DNA from: Gemmatimonadales bacterium
GTDB taxonomy: Bacteria > Gemmatimonadota > Gemmatimonadetes > Gemmatimonadales > JACORV01
Direction: 5' to 3'
Assembly: GCA_035502185.1 (NCBI GenBank)
Contig: DATJUT010000045.1
Span: 1-64,000, forward strand
DNA length: 64,000 bases
In this document: in pieces, positions 43,681-52,079 of the stretch
Layout: each line of letters opens with the position of its first letter
Position numbering within the stretch: the first letter of the stretch is position 1
The notes under the pieces: model-generated
Database searches by the model: none
Seen by the model: the letters and a program-made list of their open reading frames with translations, nothing else
What the model was told of the DNA's origin: nothing
Translations under genes and position numbers: made by a program

Positions 43681-46419
43681 ATGCGGCGTGGCGGCGGGAG
43701 TGCCGGGGGGCGCAAGCCGCGCGGTCGCAAGCCCGCGGACGGCTCGGCCGCCGGCGACGCCAAGGACGCGACGGCGCGGCGAGGCCGGGAGGCCATCGAC
43801 CAGTCCCTGTTCGAGAACCTGGCCGAGGGCGTTGCCGTGTGCCGGGCGGTCTTCGAGCACGGAGTGCCGGCCGACTACGTGTACCTCGCCGTCAATCCGT
43901 CCTTCGAGCGGCTGACCGGCCTGAGCGCCGTGGTCGGGAAGCGGGTGACCGACGTCATCCCGGGCATCCGGGACTCCAACCCCGACTTGATGGAGGCTTA
44001 CGGCCGGGTTGCTGCCACGGGCAGACCCGAGCGGCTGGAAGCGTGCGTTCTGGGGGTCTGGTTCACCGTCTCCGCCTACAGCTCCGAGCCGGGGCAGTTC
44101 ACGGTCGTCTTCGACAACATCACGGAGCGCAAGCGGGCGGAAGAGCGGCTGACCCTCCAGAATCTGGTGCTGGCGACGCAGCAGGAGACCTCGCTCGACG
44201 GCATCCTCGTGGTGGACGACGGCGGGCACATCGTCGCGTACAACGGTCGGTTCGTGCAGCTGTTCAGGCTCCCGCCCGAGCTGGTGGCGGCGCGGGACGA
44301 CCGGCCGGTGCTCGAGTCGGTGCTGGCCAGGGTCTCGGATCCGCAGGGCTTTCTGGCGCGGGTGCGCTACCTGTACGAGCACCGGGAGGAGAAGAGCCAG
44401 GAGGAGGTGGCGCTCACGGACGGCCGGACCATCGAGCGCTACTCCGCTCCGATGTTCGATGCCGGGGGCGGTTACCACGGGCGGGTGTGGTACTTCCGCG
44501 ACGTCACGGAGCGACGGCAGGCGGAGGCGACGCTGCGCTGGGAGCGCTTCCTGATGCGCACGCTGATGGAGAACCTCCCCGATCCGATCTACTTCAAGGA
44601 CGCCGACAGCCGGTTCCTGACGGCGAACCAGGCGTGGGCACGGCGGGTCGGGCTGGCCGATCCCGGGCAGGCGGTGGGGAAGACCGACTTCGAGTTCTTC
44701 GCCAGCGACCACGCCGAGGCGGCGCGCAGGACGGAGCAGGAGATCCTGCGGACGGGGCTGCCGGTGGTGGACCTCGAGGAGCTGGAAACCTGGCCCGACC
44801 GGCCCAGCGCCTGGGTGTCCACCACCAAGATGCCGCTCCGCGACGAGGACGGCCGGATCATCGGAACCTTCGGGATCTCCCGCGACATCACGGAGCGGCG
44901 TCGGGCGGAGGACCTGCTGCGGCGTTCGGAGGCGGAGTTCCGCAGCCTCGTCGAGCACGCGCCCGTGGGCATCTACCGGTCGACGCGCTCGGGGCGCTTC
45001 CTCACGGTGAATCCCGCGCTCGTCCGGATGCTCGGGTACCGCTGGGCCGAGGAGCTGCTCCGTCTCGACATGGCGCGCGACGTGTATGCGGAGCCCGCGG
45101 AGCGGGCACGGCTCCTCGCGGAGCGCTCGGAGCGCGCGGAGGTCACCTGGAAGCGGCGGGACGGCAGCCCGATCACGGTGGAGCTGACCTTCCACGGCAT
45201 CCCCTCGCCCGAGGGCGAGGAGGAGCAGTTCGAGGGTGTGGTCGTCGACGTCACCGGGCAGCGGAGCCTCGAGAACCAGTTCCGTCAGGCCCAGCGGCTC
45301 GAGGCGGTGGGGCGGCTCGCCGGCGGCGTGGCGCACGACTTCAACAACGTGCTCACGGCCATCACCGGCTACAGCGATCTGGTGCTCGAGGATCTGGCGC
45401 CCGACGATCCCAAGCGCGCGGACCTCGAGGAGATCCGGACGGCGGCCCAGCGGGCGGCGGCGCTCACCCGGCAGCTGCTGGCGTTCAGCCGCAAGCAGGT
45501 GCTGCAGTCCCGCGTGCTCGACCTCAACACGGTGGTGCAGTCGCTGGAGAAGATGCTGCGCCGCCTGATCGGCGAGGACGTGCAGCTCGCGTTCTCTCCC
45601 GGCGCGGAGCTGTGGCGGGTGCGCGCCGACCCGGGTCAGATCGAGCAGGTGATCCTCAACCTCGCGGTGAACTCGCGCGATGCGATGCCCAGCGGCGGCC
45701 GGCTCACCATCGAGACGGCCAACGTGGAGCTCGACGCGGCGTACACGCGGGAGCACGCGGGCGCCACGCCGGGCCGCTATGTCCTGCTCGCCGTGAGCGA
45801 CACCGGCACGGGGATGGACGCCGAGACCCGGTCGCACATCTTCGAGCCCTTCTTCACGACCAAGGAGCAGGGCAAGGGCACCGGCCTCGGGCTCGCGACG
45901 GTGTACGGCATCGTCAAGCAGAGCGGCGGCTACGTCTGGGTGTACAGCGAGCCGGGGCGCGGCGCCACGTTCAAGATGTACCTCCCCCGCGTCGACGCGC
46001 CGGTCGAGGAGCAGGAGCCGTCGGGCGAGGGCGCCGACGTCCCGGGTGGCGGCGAGGCCGTGCTGGTGGCCGAGGACGACCCGGCCGTGCGGGCGATCGT
46101 CGCCGACGTGCTGTCGCAGAAGGGGTACCGCGTGATGCGGGCGCCGGACGGACAGTCCGCGCTGGGGATGGCCGGTGCCCACGCCGGGCGCATCGACCTG
46201 CTCATCACCGATCTGGTCATGCCCGGGATGACGGGCCGTGAGCTGGCCGAGGCCCTCGCGGCCGTCCGGCCCGGGGTTCGCGTGCTGTACATCTCCGGCT
46301 ACACCGACGACGCGGTGGTGCGGCACGGCGTGCTGGAGGAGGGGCTGGCCTACCTCCAGAAGCCCTTCACGCCGCGCGCGCTCGCGCGTAAGGTTCGAGA
46401 GATGCTGGACCGTCCCTGA
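43681..46419 (+). CDS. Hybrid histidine kinase with multiple PAS domains
   Basis: 912 residues, soluble. After a basic N-terminus come four PAS-type domains (about 40-155, 160-285, 290-410, 420-535), each closing with a DITERR/DVTERR-type end. Then HisKA with H552 in [14 protein letters not shown], an HATPase (NLAVNSRDAMPSGG, DTGTGMD, GTGLGLATVYGIVKQSGG) and a C-terminal receiver with D844 (LLITDLVMPGMTG). The GGVAHDFNN box marks the HPK4 group. GAGGGGG precedes the ATG. It is followed by a lone receiver gene, a likely partner. The signal is unknown. Confidence 0.93.
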   Translation: MRRGGGSAGGRKPRGRKPADGSAAGDAKDATARRGREAIDQSLFENLAEGVAVCRAVFEHGVPADYVYLAVNPSFERLTGLSAVVGKRVTDVIPGIRDSNPDLMEAYGRVAATGRPERLEACVLGVWFTVSAYSSEPGQFTVVFDNITERKRAEERLTLQNLVLATQQETSLDGILVVDDGGHIVAYNGRFVQLFRLPPELVAARDDRPVLESVLARVSDPQGFLARVRYLYEHREEKSQEEVALTDGRTIERYSAPMFDAGGGYHGRVWYFRDVTERRQAEATLRWERFLMRTLMENLPDPIYFKDADSRFLTANQAWARRVGLADPGQAVGKTDFEFFASDHAEAARRTEQEILRTGLPVVDLEELETWPDRPSAWVSTTKMPLRDEDGRIIGTFGISRDITERRRAEDLLRRSEAEFRSLVEHAPVGIYRSTRSGRFLTVNPALVRMLGYRWAEELLRLDMARDVYAEPAERARLLAERSERAEVTWKRRDGSPITVELTFHGIPSPEGEEEQFEGVVVDVTGQRSLENQFRQAQRLEAVGRLAGGVAHDFNNVLTAITGYSDLVLEDLAPDDPKRADLEEIRTAAQRAAALTRQLLAFSRKQVLQSRVLDLNTVVQSLEKMLRRLIGEDVQLAFSPGAELWRVRADPGQIEQVILNLAVNSRDAMPSGGRLTIETANVELDAAYTREHAGATPGRYVLLAVSDTGTGMDAETRSHIFEPFFTTKEQGKGTGLGLATVYGIVKQSGGYVWVYSEPGRGATFKMYLPRVDAPVEEQEPSGEGADVPGGGEAVLVAEDDPAVRAIVADVLSQKGYRVMRAPDGQSALGMAGAHAGRIDLLITDLVMPGMTGRELAEALAAVRPGVRVLYISGYTDDAVVRHGVLEEGLAYLQKPFTPRALARKVREMLDRP

Positions 46420-46458
46420 CCTCCGGGCGAGGGAGCCCGCGGCCGAGCGAGGTGCAAC

Positions 46459-46839
46459 GTGGCGCACGTGCTGGTCGTCGACGACGACGCGGATGTCCGG
46501 GCGGTCGTGCACAAAGGCATCGCGAGACTCGGCCACCAGGTGTGGGACGTGGCCGACGGCGCCGAAGCGCTCGAGCTGCTGAAGACCACCCCCTTCGACC
46601 TCATCATCAGCGACGTGTACATGGCCGACATGGACGGGATGGAGCTGCTGGTGCGCATCCGGCAGCTCGAGCTCGGCGTGCCGGTCATCGTGATCTCGGG
46701 CGGGGGCTTCAAGTCGCGGGAGGAGGTGCTGAAGATGGCGGCCGCCTGCGGCGCGGTGGCCACGCTCGACAAACCGTTCAGCCTGGAACAGCTGCGGGAC
46801 ACGGTCGAGCCGTTCCTGCCGCCGACGGGGAAGGCGTAG
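46459..46839 (+). CDS. Single-domain response regulator (CheY-like receiver)
   Basis: 126 residues, GTG start. A complete receiver: DDD acidic pocket (LVVDDDADV), phospho-acceptor D52 (LIISDVYMADMDG), the switch Ser (VIVISGG) and Lys in TLDKPFS. There is no output domain. It begins 39 bases after the hybrid kinase and is probably phosphorylated by it, passing the signal to an unlinked partner. Its end is six bases from the convergent rtcB. Confidence 0.92.
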   Translation: MAHVLVVDDDADVRAVVHKGIARLGHQVWDVADGAEALELLKTTPFDLIISDVYMADMDGMELLVRIRQLELGVPVIVISGGGFKSREEVLKMAAACGAVATLDKPFSLEQLRDTVEPFLPPTGKA

Positions 46840-46845
46840 CGCGGG

Positions 46846-48234
46846 CTAGTGCCGCCGCCGGCCGCGCTCGTCGGTGCCCTTGAGCGAGGCCAGCGGACGC
46901 AGCTCGAACTCCACCGTCGCCAGCCCCGCCCCCACCACCGCGTCCACGACTTCCCGCGCGGGCTTGTAGGCCGGCCCCGCCTCGTCGATCGGCACGCGCC
47001 CGTCGGTGTTCACCAGGATCCCGGCGCTCCGGTACTGGTCCTCGATCTCGCGCCGGTCCAGCTCCCGGAGCGCCGCGCTCCGGCTCATCCGCCGCCCCGC
47101 TCCGTGGTTCACCGAGAACAACGACTGCGCCGCCCCCGCCGCGGGCCGCAGCACGAACGAGCGGTCCTGGTTCGAGCCGGGGATCAGCACGGGGTGGCCG
47201 GCCCGTTCCCAGCGCGTGCCCGCCAGCAGCGGGTGCCCGGCGGGGAACGCCCGCGTCGCCCCCTTGCGGTGCACCCACACGTCGCCGAACTCCGGGTGCG
47301 GCTCGAGCTGCGCGAGGTTGTGCGAGATCTCGTATACCAGCTCCAGCGCCTCGCCGAACGCGTCGAAGAACGCGCGCGCCACCTGCTCGAAGATCACCAG
47401 CCGGTTCACGATCGCGAAGTTGCCCCCGGCGGCCACCGCGTTCCGGTAGCTCCGCCAGTGGCGCGAGTCCGGCGTGAAGTAGCCCAGGTCGAGCGAGGGC
47501 AGCGCCGGGTTCTCCTGCTTCGCCAGCTGGAAGAAGTTGGTGGTGAGTCCGTGCCCGAAGCCGCGCGAGCCCGTGTGCACCATCACCCACAGCTTCCCGT
47601 CCTGGTCGGCCTGCAGCTCCATGAAGTGGTTGCCGCCCCCCAGCGAGCCCACCTGGCTGACGCCGCGCTCGGGCTTGCCGCGACCGCCCCAGGGAATGTC
47701 CCAGTCGTCGTCCACGGGGATGCGGTGCCGCTCGGCGTTGCTCCGGTCGAACGCGGCGCCGTACCTGGCCACGTAGTGGTCCGCGCCGCCGCGGACGATC
47801 GCCTCGAACTCGGCCCGGGTCAGGTGCTTGAGGGAGCGGCTCTGCCCTCCGGCGCCCATCTCCACCCGCCGCATCACCTCGCGGTTGAACGCCAGTCGCC
47901 GCTCGGACGTGGCCGCGCCCACCGGCACGGACGAGCGCGCCGCCATCATCCCGCACCCGATGTCGAACCCGACGGGCCCCATCGCGAGCGTCCCGTCGGT
48001 CGCGATCGCGCAGCCGACGGGCACGCCGTAGCCGTAGTGCACGTCCGGCGTGACCACCACGCAGCGGACGCCCGGGAAGGCGCAGGCGTTGAGGATCTGG
48101 GGGAGGAGGTTCTCCTCAGTTGTCTCGAGGAGGTGCTCGGTCAGGAACAGGCGGACGGGGACGCCCCTGGTCAGGGCCGGATCGAGAACGAAGTGGCCCG
48201 CGGCGTCGCGCGTGAGCCGGTCCTGCCATGGCAT
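46846..48234 (-). CDS. rtcB: RNA-splicing ligase RtcB
   Basis: 462 residues. Metal and nucleotide motifs are present: DVHYGYGVPVG, VGFDIGCGM (Mn-binding Cys), GGGNHFMEL, HTGSRGFGHGL and VNHGAGRRMSR with the guanylylated His. It joins RNA 2-prime,3-prime-cyclic phosphate and 5-prime-OH ends using GTP. No archease, rtcA or rtcR is adjacent, so it is not in the classical rtc operon. The PGYG of most RtcBs reads HYGYG here. Confidence 0.95.
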   Translation of the reverse strand: MPWQDRLTRDAAGHFVLDPALTRGVPVRLFLTEHLLETTEENLLPQILNACAFPGVRCVVVTPDVHYGYGVPVGCAIATDGTLAMGPVGFDIGCGMMAARSSVPVGAATSERRLAFNREVMRRVEMGAGGQSRSLKHLTRAEFEAIVRGGADHYVARYGAAFDRSNAERHRIPVDDDWDIPWGGRGKPERGVSQVGSLGGGNHFMELQADQDGKLWVMVHTGSRGFGHGLTTNFFQLAKQENPALPSLDLGYFTPDSRHWRSYRNAVAAGGNFAIVNRLVIFEQVARAFFDAFGEALELVYEISHNLAQLEPHPEFGDVWVHRKGATRAFPAGHPLLAGTRWERAGHPVLIPGSNQDRSFVLRPAAGAAQSLFSVNHGAGRRMSRSAALRELDRREIEDQYRSAGILVNTDGRVPIDEAGPAYKPAREVVDAVVGAGLATVEFELRPLASLKGTDERGRRRH

Positions 48235-48319
48235 GCCCGCAAGTATGCGGGGGTGCGAAGGGAGAATCCAGTTGGGTTGCGTCTCGCAGCGGTCCTGCCC
48301 ACGGCTTCCCCGGCACCTG

Positions 48320-51100
48320 CTAACTCTCCTGCAGCGCCTCGTGCACCTCGCGCGCCAGCGTCCCCAGGTCCACCGGCTTCTGCAGGAACCGCTCCTCGCC
48401 GAGGGCGGCCTTGCGGCGGAGCACTTCGTCCTCGGTGTAGCCGGACATGAAGATCACCCTGAGCGTGGGCCACCGCTCGCGGAGCCGCGCGGCCAGCACG
48501 GCGCCCGACATCCCCGGCAGCACCATGTCGGTCAGCAGCAGCGTGAACGGCTGGGGCGCGGGCAGCAGCTCCGCCTCTTCGGCGCTCCCCACGGCCCGGA
48601 CCTCGTAGCCGAGCCGCACCAGCAGGCGCTCGAACGCGCGCCGCACGGCGTCGTTGTCCTCGACCAGCAGCACGCGCTGGCCGTCGCCGCGGGGCAGCGT
48701 CGCGGCGTGTGCGGCCGCCGGAGCCGCCGCGTCGGTCTCGTCCGCCCGCCGCGGGAGCAGGACCCGGAAGGTCGTGCCCCGGCCGACCGCGCTCTGCACC
48801 TCGACCTCGCCGCCGTGCTGTGTCACGATCCCGTGCACCACCGCCAGACCCAGGCCCGTGCCGCGCTGGTCGCCCTTGGTGGTGAAGAACGGCTCGAAGA
48901 TGTGGTCGCGGATGTCCTCCGGGATGCCGTGCCCGGTGTCGGCCACCGAGAACCACACGTCGTCGCCCTGCCGGCCCGAGCGCACGGTGAGCGTGCCGCC
49001 CTCGGGCATCGCGTCGGCGGCGTTGACCGCGAGGTTCATGCAGACCTGCCCGATCTGGCCGCGATCGGCCTCGACCGGCAGCGGCTCCGCCGCCAGGTCG
49101 AACGTCAGCGCCACGTCGGCCCGCAGCAGCCGCTGCAGCAGCTTGGCCGTCTCGCGGATGCCGTCGTTGAGATCGAACCGCTCGGCCTTGGGCTCCTCGC
49201 GGCGGGAGAACAGCAGCAGCTGCTGGGTGAGCTGGGCGCCGCGGCGCAGCAGCTCCTCCATCTCCTGGAGCCGGTCCGCGGCGGTCGCCGGGTCCCCGCC
49301 GCGCAGCCGCTCCAGCTGCGTGAGGCCGAGCATCGCCTGGAGGAGGTTGTTGAAGTCGTGGGCGACGCCGCCCGCCAGCCGGCCGACGGCCTCCATCCGC
49401 TGCGCCCGCCGCAGCTGGTCCTCCATCTGCTTCAGGGCGGTCACGTCCTCCTTGACCGCCACGAAGTGCGTGATCGCGGCCGTGCCGCTGCTCCCCGAGC
49501 TTTCCAGCACCGGCGTGATGGTCATCCGCTCGGTGTACAGCGAGCCGTCCTTGCGGCGGTTGACCATCTCGCCCCGCCACACCTTGCCCGCCAGGATGGT
49601 GTGCCACAGGTCGGCGTAGAACCCGGCCGGCTGCTTCCCGGAGCTGAGGATCCGGGTCTTCCGGCCGATGGCCGCCGCCGCCTCGTAGCCGGTCAGCCGG
49701 GTGAACGCGGGGTTGATCCACTGGATCGTCGAGTCGGGCGCCGTGATCACGATCGCGTTGGCCGCCGCCTCCATCACGGCGCTCTGCAGGGACAGCCGCT
49801 GCTCCGTGCGCCGGCGCTCCAGCTCCGTCGCCGCGCGGATGGCGAACATCCCGAGCAGCGACTCCGCCAGCGACAGGCGCTCCATCGGCCCGTCGTGCAT
49901 CACCGCCAGGTTCCCCAGGATCCGCCCGCTCGGGTCCCGCAGCGGGATGCCCACGTACGCCTCCGCGCCCAGGCGCTGGACCAGCGCGTCGCGCGGGAAG
50001 CGCTCGCGGAGCCGGTCCGGGAACGTCACCAGGCCGCCCTCGAGCACCTGCTCGCACGGTGCGCCGGCCAGGTCGTACTCGACGCTGTCCTCGAGCCGGC
50101 CGTCCGCCCACAGCGCGAGGGTGCGCACGCGCGCGTAGTCGGGCTCCACCAGCTCCCCCACGAAGGCCCAGCGCACCCCGAGCACCGTGGCCAGTTGCCG
50201 GGTCAGCGTGCCGAAGAACTCCTCGCCGGTCGTCGCGGCCGTGGCCAGCACGACCGAGCGCAGCGAGTCGGCCGCGCGCCGGCGCTCGGAGACGTCGCGG
50301 GCGACGCCGAGCGTGCCCTGGGCGACGCCGTCGGCGCCCCTGAGGAAGCTGATCCGCAGCTCGACCCAGACCCGCGTCCCGTCCTTGCGCACCAGCTCGA
50401 CCTCGAGCGTCCGCCCGCCGGGGACCTTGCCACGGGCCGCGTTCTCGGCCGTCGCCTCCGCGAGGTTGCTCCGCGCCTCGTCGGCCGAGGCGGGCGTGAG
50501 CAGGCGGTCGAGCGGCAGCCGCATCGCCTCCTCGACCGTGTAGCCCGTGAGGCGCTCGATCGACGAGCTGACGTACGTCATCGCAAGCCGGAGGTCCGTG
50601 GTCCAGATGACGTCGATGATGTTGTCCGACACCAGCCGGTAGCGGTGCTCGCTCTCGCGCAGCGCATCCTCCGCGCGCCGCCGCTCGGTCACGTCGCGGA
50701 AGCTCCACACGCGGCCCGTGACCTTCCCGCCCACGCGCTGCGGCTGCGAGTAGCGCTCGAAGACCCGGCCGTCCTTGAACTCCAGCACGTCGAAGCTCGC
50801 CGCCTCCGGCGAGTCGTACAGCGCGCGTACCTTGTCCAGGAACGCCTGCGGGTCCTTCAGCTGCTCGAGCACCGTCGCGAGGGCGCGGTCGTCCTCGCCC
50901 GTCGCCATCACGGCGTCCGGGACGCGCCACAGCTCGACGAACTTGCGGTTGTAATCCTCGATCCTGCCGTGCCGGTCCACCACCAGCAGGCCGTCCGCCG
51001 TGGACTCGAGGATGCCCCGCAGGATCGACAGCGACGTCTCGAGCCCGGGCTTGGCGGGTCGAGGCGGAGCCTTGGCGGTGCGGCGCGGAGCCTTGGGCAT
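48320..51100 (-). CDS. Hybrid histidine kinase, PAS-PAS-GAF-PAS-HK-REC
   Basis: 926 residues from the ATG at 51100 (a TTG nine bases upstream is possible; neither has a ribosome site). PAS at about 20-140, PAS about 150-270, a GAF domain about 275-435 ([26 protein letters not shown]), PAS about 445-570, HisKA with [14 protein letters not shown], HATPase ([32 protein letters not shown]) and a receiver ([13 protein letters not shown]). Its first PAS is closely related to the second PAS of the kinase at 43681 (both have the F-L-x-K/R-V-R-x-L-Y core), so the two are paralogs. Signal unknown. Confidence 0.92.
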   Translation of the reverse strand: MPKAPRRTAKAPPRPAKPGLETSLSILRGILESTADGLLVVDRHGRIEDYNRKFVELWRVPDAVMATGEDDRALATVLEQLKDPQAFLDKVRALYDSPEAASFDVLEFKDGRVFERYSQPQRVGGKVTGRVWSFRDVTERRRAEDALRESEHRYRLVSDNIIDVIWTTDLRLAMTYVSSSIERLTGYTVEEAMRLPLDRLLTPASADEARSNLAEATAENAARGKVPGGRTLEVELVRKDGTRVWVELRISFLRGADGVAQGTLGVARDVSERRRAADSLRSVVLATAATTGEEFFGTLTRQLATVLGVRWAFVGELVEPDYARVRTLALWADGRLEDSVEYDLAGAPCEQVLEGGLVTFPDRLRERFPRDALVQRLGAEAYVGIPLRDPSGRILGNLAVMHDGPMERLSLAESLLGMFAIRAATELERRRTEQRLSLQSAVMEAAANAIVITAPDSTIQWINPAFTRLTGYEAAAAIGRKTRILSSGKQPAGFYADLWHTILAGKVWRGEMVNRRKDGSLYTERMTITPVLESSGSSGTAAITHFVAVKEDVTALKQMEDQLRRAQRMEAVGRLAGGVAHDFNNLLQAMLGLTQLERLRGGDPATAADRLQEMEELLRRGAQLTQQLLLFSRREEPKAERFDLNDGIRETAKLLQRLLRADVALTFDLAAEPLPVEADRGQIGQVCMNLAVNAADAMPEGGTLTVRSGRQGDDVWFSVADTGHGIPEDIRDHIFEPFFTTKGDQRGTGLGLAVVHGIVTQHGGEVEVQSAVGRGTTFRVLLPRRADETDAAAPAAAHAATLPRGDGQRVLLVEDNDAVRRAFERLLVRLGYEVRAVGSAEEAELLPAPQPFTLLLTDMVLPGMSGAVLAARLRERWPTLRVIFMSGYTEDEVLRRKAALGEERFLQKPVDLGTLAREVHEALQES

Positions 51101-51151
51101 CAGGGGCAAGTTGACGCTGTTTGCGGCGGCCCGCTAGCTTTCTGCGCCCGG

Positions 51152-51233
51152 GCCCTGGTGGTGGAATTGGTAGACACGCCATCTTGAGGGGGTGGTGGAG
51201 AAATCCGTGCCGGTTCGAGTCCGGCCCAGGGCA
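51152..51233 (+). tRNA. tRNA-Leu (anticodon GAG)
   Basis: 82 bases. Acceptor GCCCTGG/CCAGGGC with A73; anticodon stem CCATC/GGTGG around the loop TTGAGGG (anticodon GAG, reads CUC/CUU); long variable arm TGGA-GAAA-TCCG typical of Leu; T arm GCCGG-TTCGAGT-CCGGC. CCA is not encoded, so CCA addition is needed. Confidence 0.97.
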
Positions 51234-51244
51234 TTGCCACCACA

Positions 51245-51343
51245 GTTGCGAGGCGCCGAGTTGCGAGACGCCGAGTTGCGAGGGGCGGGTCGCAGCAGCG
51301 GGCGGGGCGGGGTCTCGGGACCCGCGTCTCCCAACTCGCAACC
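51245..51343. repeat. GTTGCGAG repeat and inverted copy between two tRNA genes
   Basis: Two 15-bp tandem units beginning GTTGCGAGRCGCCGA (51245-51274) plus a partial third (to 51282). An inverted CTCGCAAC ends the gap at 51335-51342. The 23 bases from 51260 are identical to 43350-43372. It fills nearly the whole tRNA spacer. Confidence 0.75.
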
Positions 51344-51351
51344 AGTCTGTC

Positions 51352-51423
51352 GCCACCGTAGCTCAGTGGTAGAGCTCTCGATTCGTAATCGAGCGGTCGT
51401 CGGTTCAAGTCCGACCGGTGGCT
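51352..51423 (+). tRNA. tRNA-Thr (anticodon CGT)
   Basis: 72 bases. Acceptor GCCACCG/CGGTGGC with T73; D arm TAGCTCAGTGGTAGAGC; anticodon stem CTCGA/TCGAG around TTCGTAA (anticodon CGT, reads ACG); T arm GTCGG-TTCAAGT-CCGAC. CCA is not encoded. Confidence 0.97.
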
Positions 51424-51436
51424 CTGGGCAGCAGCG

Positions 51437-52021
51437 CTAGTCGTCGGTCGCCTCCGCGTATACCTTCCGCTGGCACGACGGGCACACGCCGTGCGTGAAA
51501 TCCACGCCGAGCCGATCCCGGAGGTAGCGCTCGACGCTGCGCCAGTACTCCTGGTCGTCCCGCACCCGCTTGCAGCCCGCGCAGATCGGAACGATGTCCT
51601 GCAGCGCCGACAGCTCGCTCATGTCCTCGAGAATCAGCAGCGCCCGCGGCGCGCCCCGCGCCGGCATCGGGCTCGCCGAGACCAGCAGCTCGTAGTCCCG
51701 CTTCAGGCCCGCCGACACCAGCGTCACCCTGGTGCGCCGCCGCGAGATGCGCGCGCCGCGCAGGCACTCGGCGACGGAGTTGCGGATCGCGCAGTCCGGA
51801 CAGAAGGGCCCGCTCCCGCAGCCCGCCGGTGAATCCAGCGCGTGGAGGCAGTGCAGCACCTCGCCGCCGCGCCGGCTGAGCACCGAGGTTCCCTCGGGGG
51901 CGAAGACCTGGGCGGCCGCCGCGTTGAGATCGAGCACCCGCACCGCGTCGTCCACCACGAACGCCCACACCGGCAGGGCATCGAGCAGCGCCCGGTACCG
52001 CGAGTCGGCCTCGTCCTCCAT
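51437..52021 (-). CDS. PAS-domain protein with C-terminal Cys-rich module
   Basis: 194 residues from the ATG at 52021 (a GTG nine bases upstream is possible). Residues about 6-115 are PAS-like (RYRALLDALPVWAFVVDDAVRVLDLNAAAAQVFA) with a Cys pair cluster CGSGPFCPDC in the middle. The C-terminal 55 residues (QDIVPICAGCKRVRDDQEYWRSVERYLRDRLGVDFTHGVCPSCQRKVY) are a recurrent module with two CxxC pairs found at the end of many bacterial sensor proteins. There is no kinase or output domain. The extra cysteines suggest a metal- or redox-linked sensor; that is inference. Confidence 0.8.
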   Translation of the reverse strand: MEDEADSRYRALLDALPVWAFVVDDAVRVLDLNAAAAQVFAPEGTSVLSRRGGEVLHCLHALDSPAGCGSGPFCPDCAIRNSVAECLRGARISRRRTRVTLVSAGLKRDYELLVSASPMPARGAPRALLILEDMSELSALQDIVPICAGCKRVRDDQEYWRSVERYLRDRLGVDFTHGVCPSCQRKVYAEATDD

Positions 52022-52067
52022 GGAACCCACCCCGGGCGTGGCGCCTCGTGGCCGCGCCGCCGTGCGC

Positions 52068-52073
52068 TATAAT
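52068..52073 (+). promoter_or_regulatory. TATAAT -10 placed for a leaderless transcript
   Basis: A perfect TATAAT occupies -12 to -7 relative to the A of the ATG at 52080, so transcription would begin at the start codon. No -35 like TTGACA or TTGCNN is at the right distance. A GGAG at 52075 is only one base from the ATG, too close for normal use. Confidence 0.55.
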
Positions 52074-52079
52074 TGGAGA

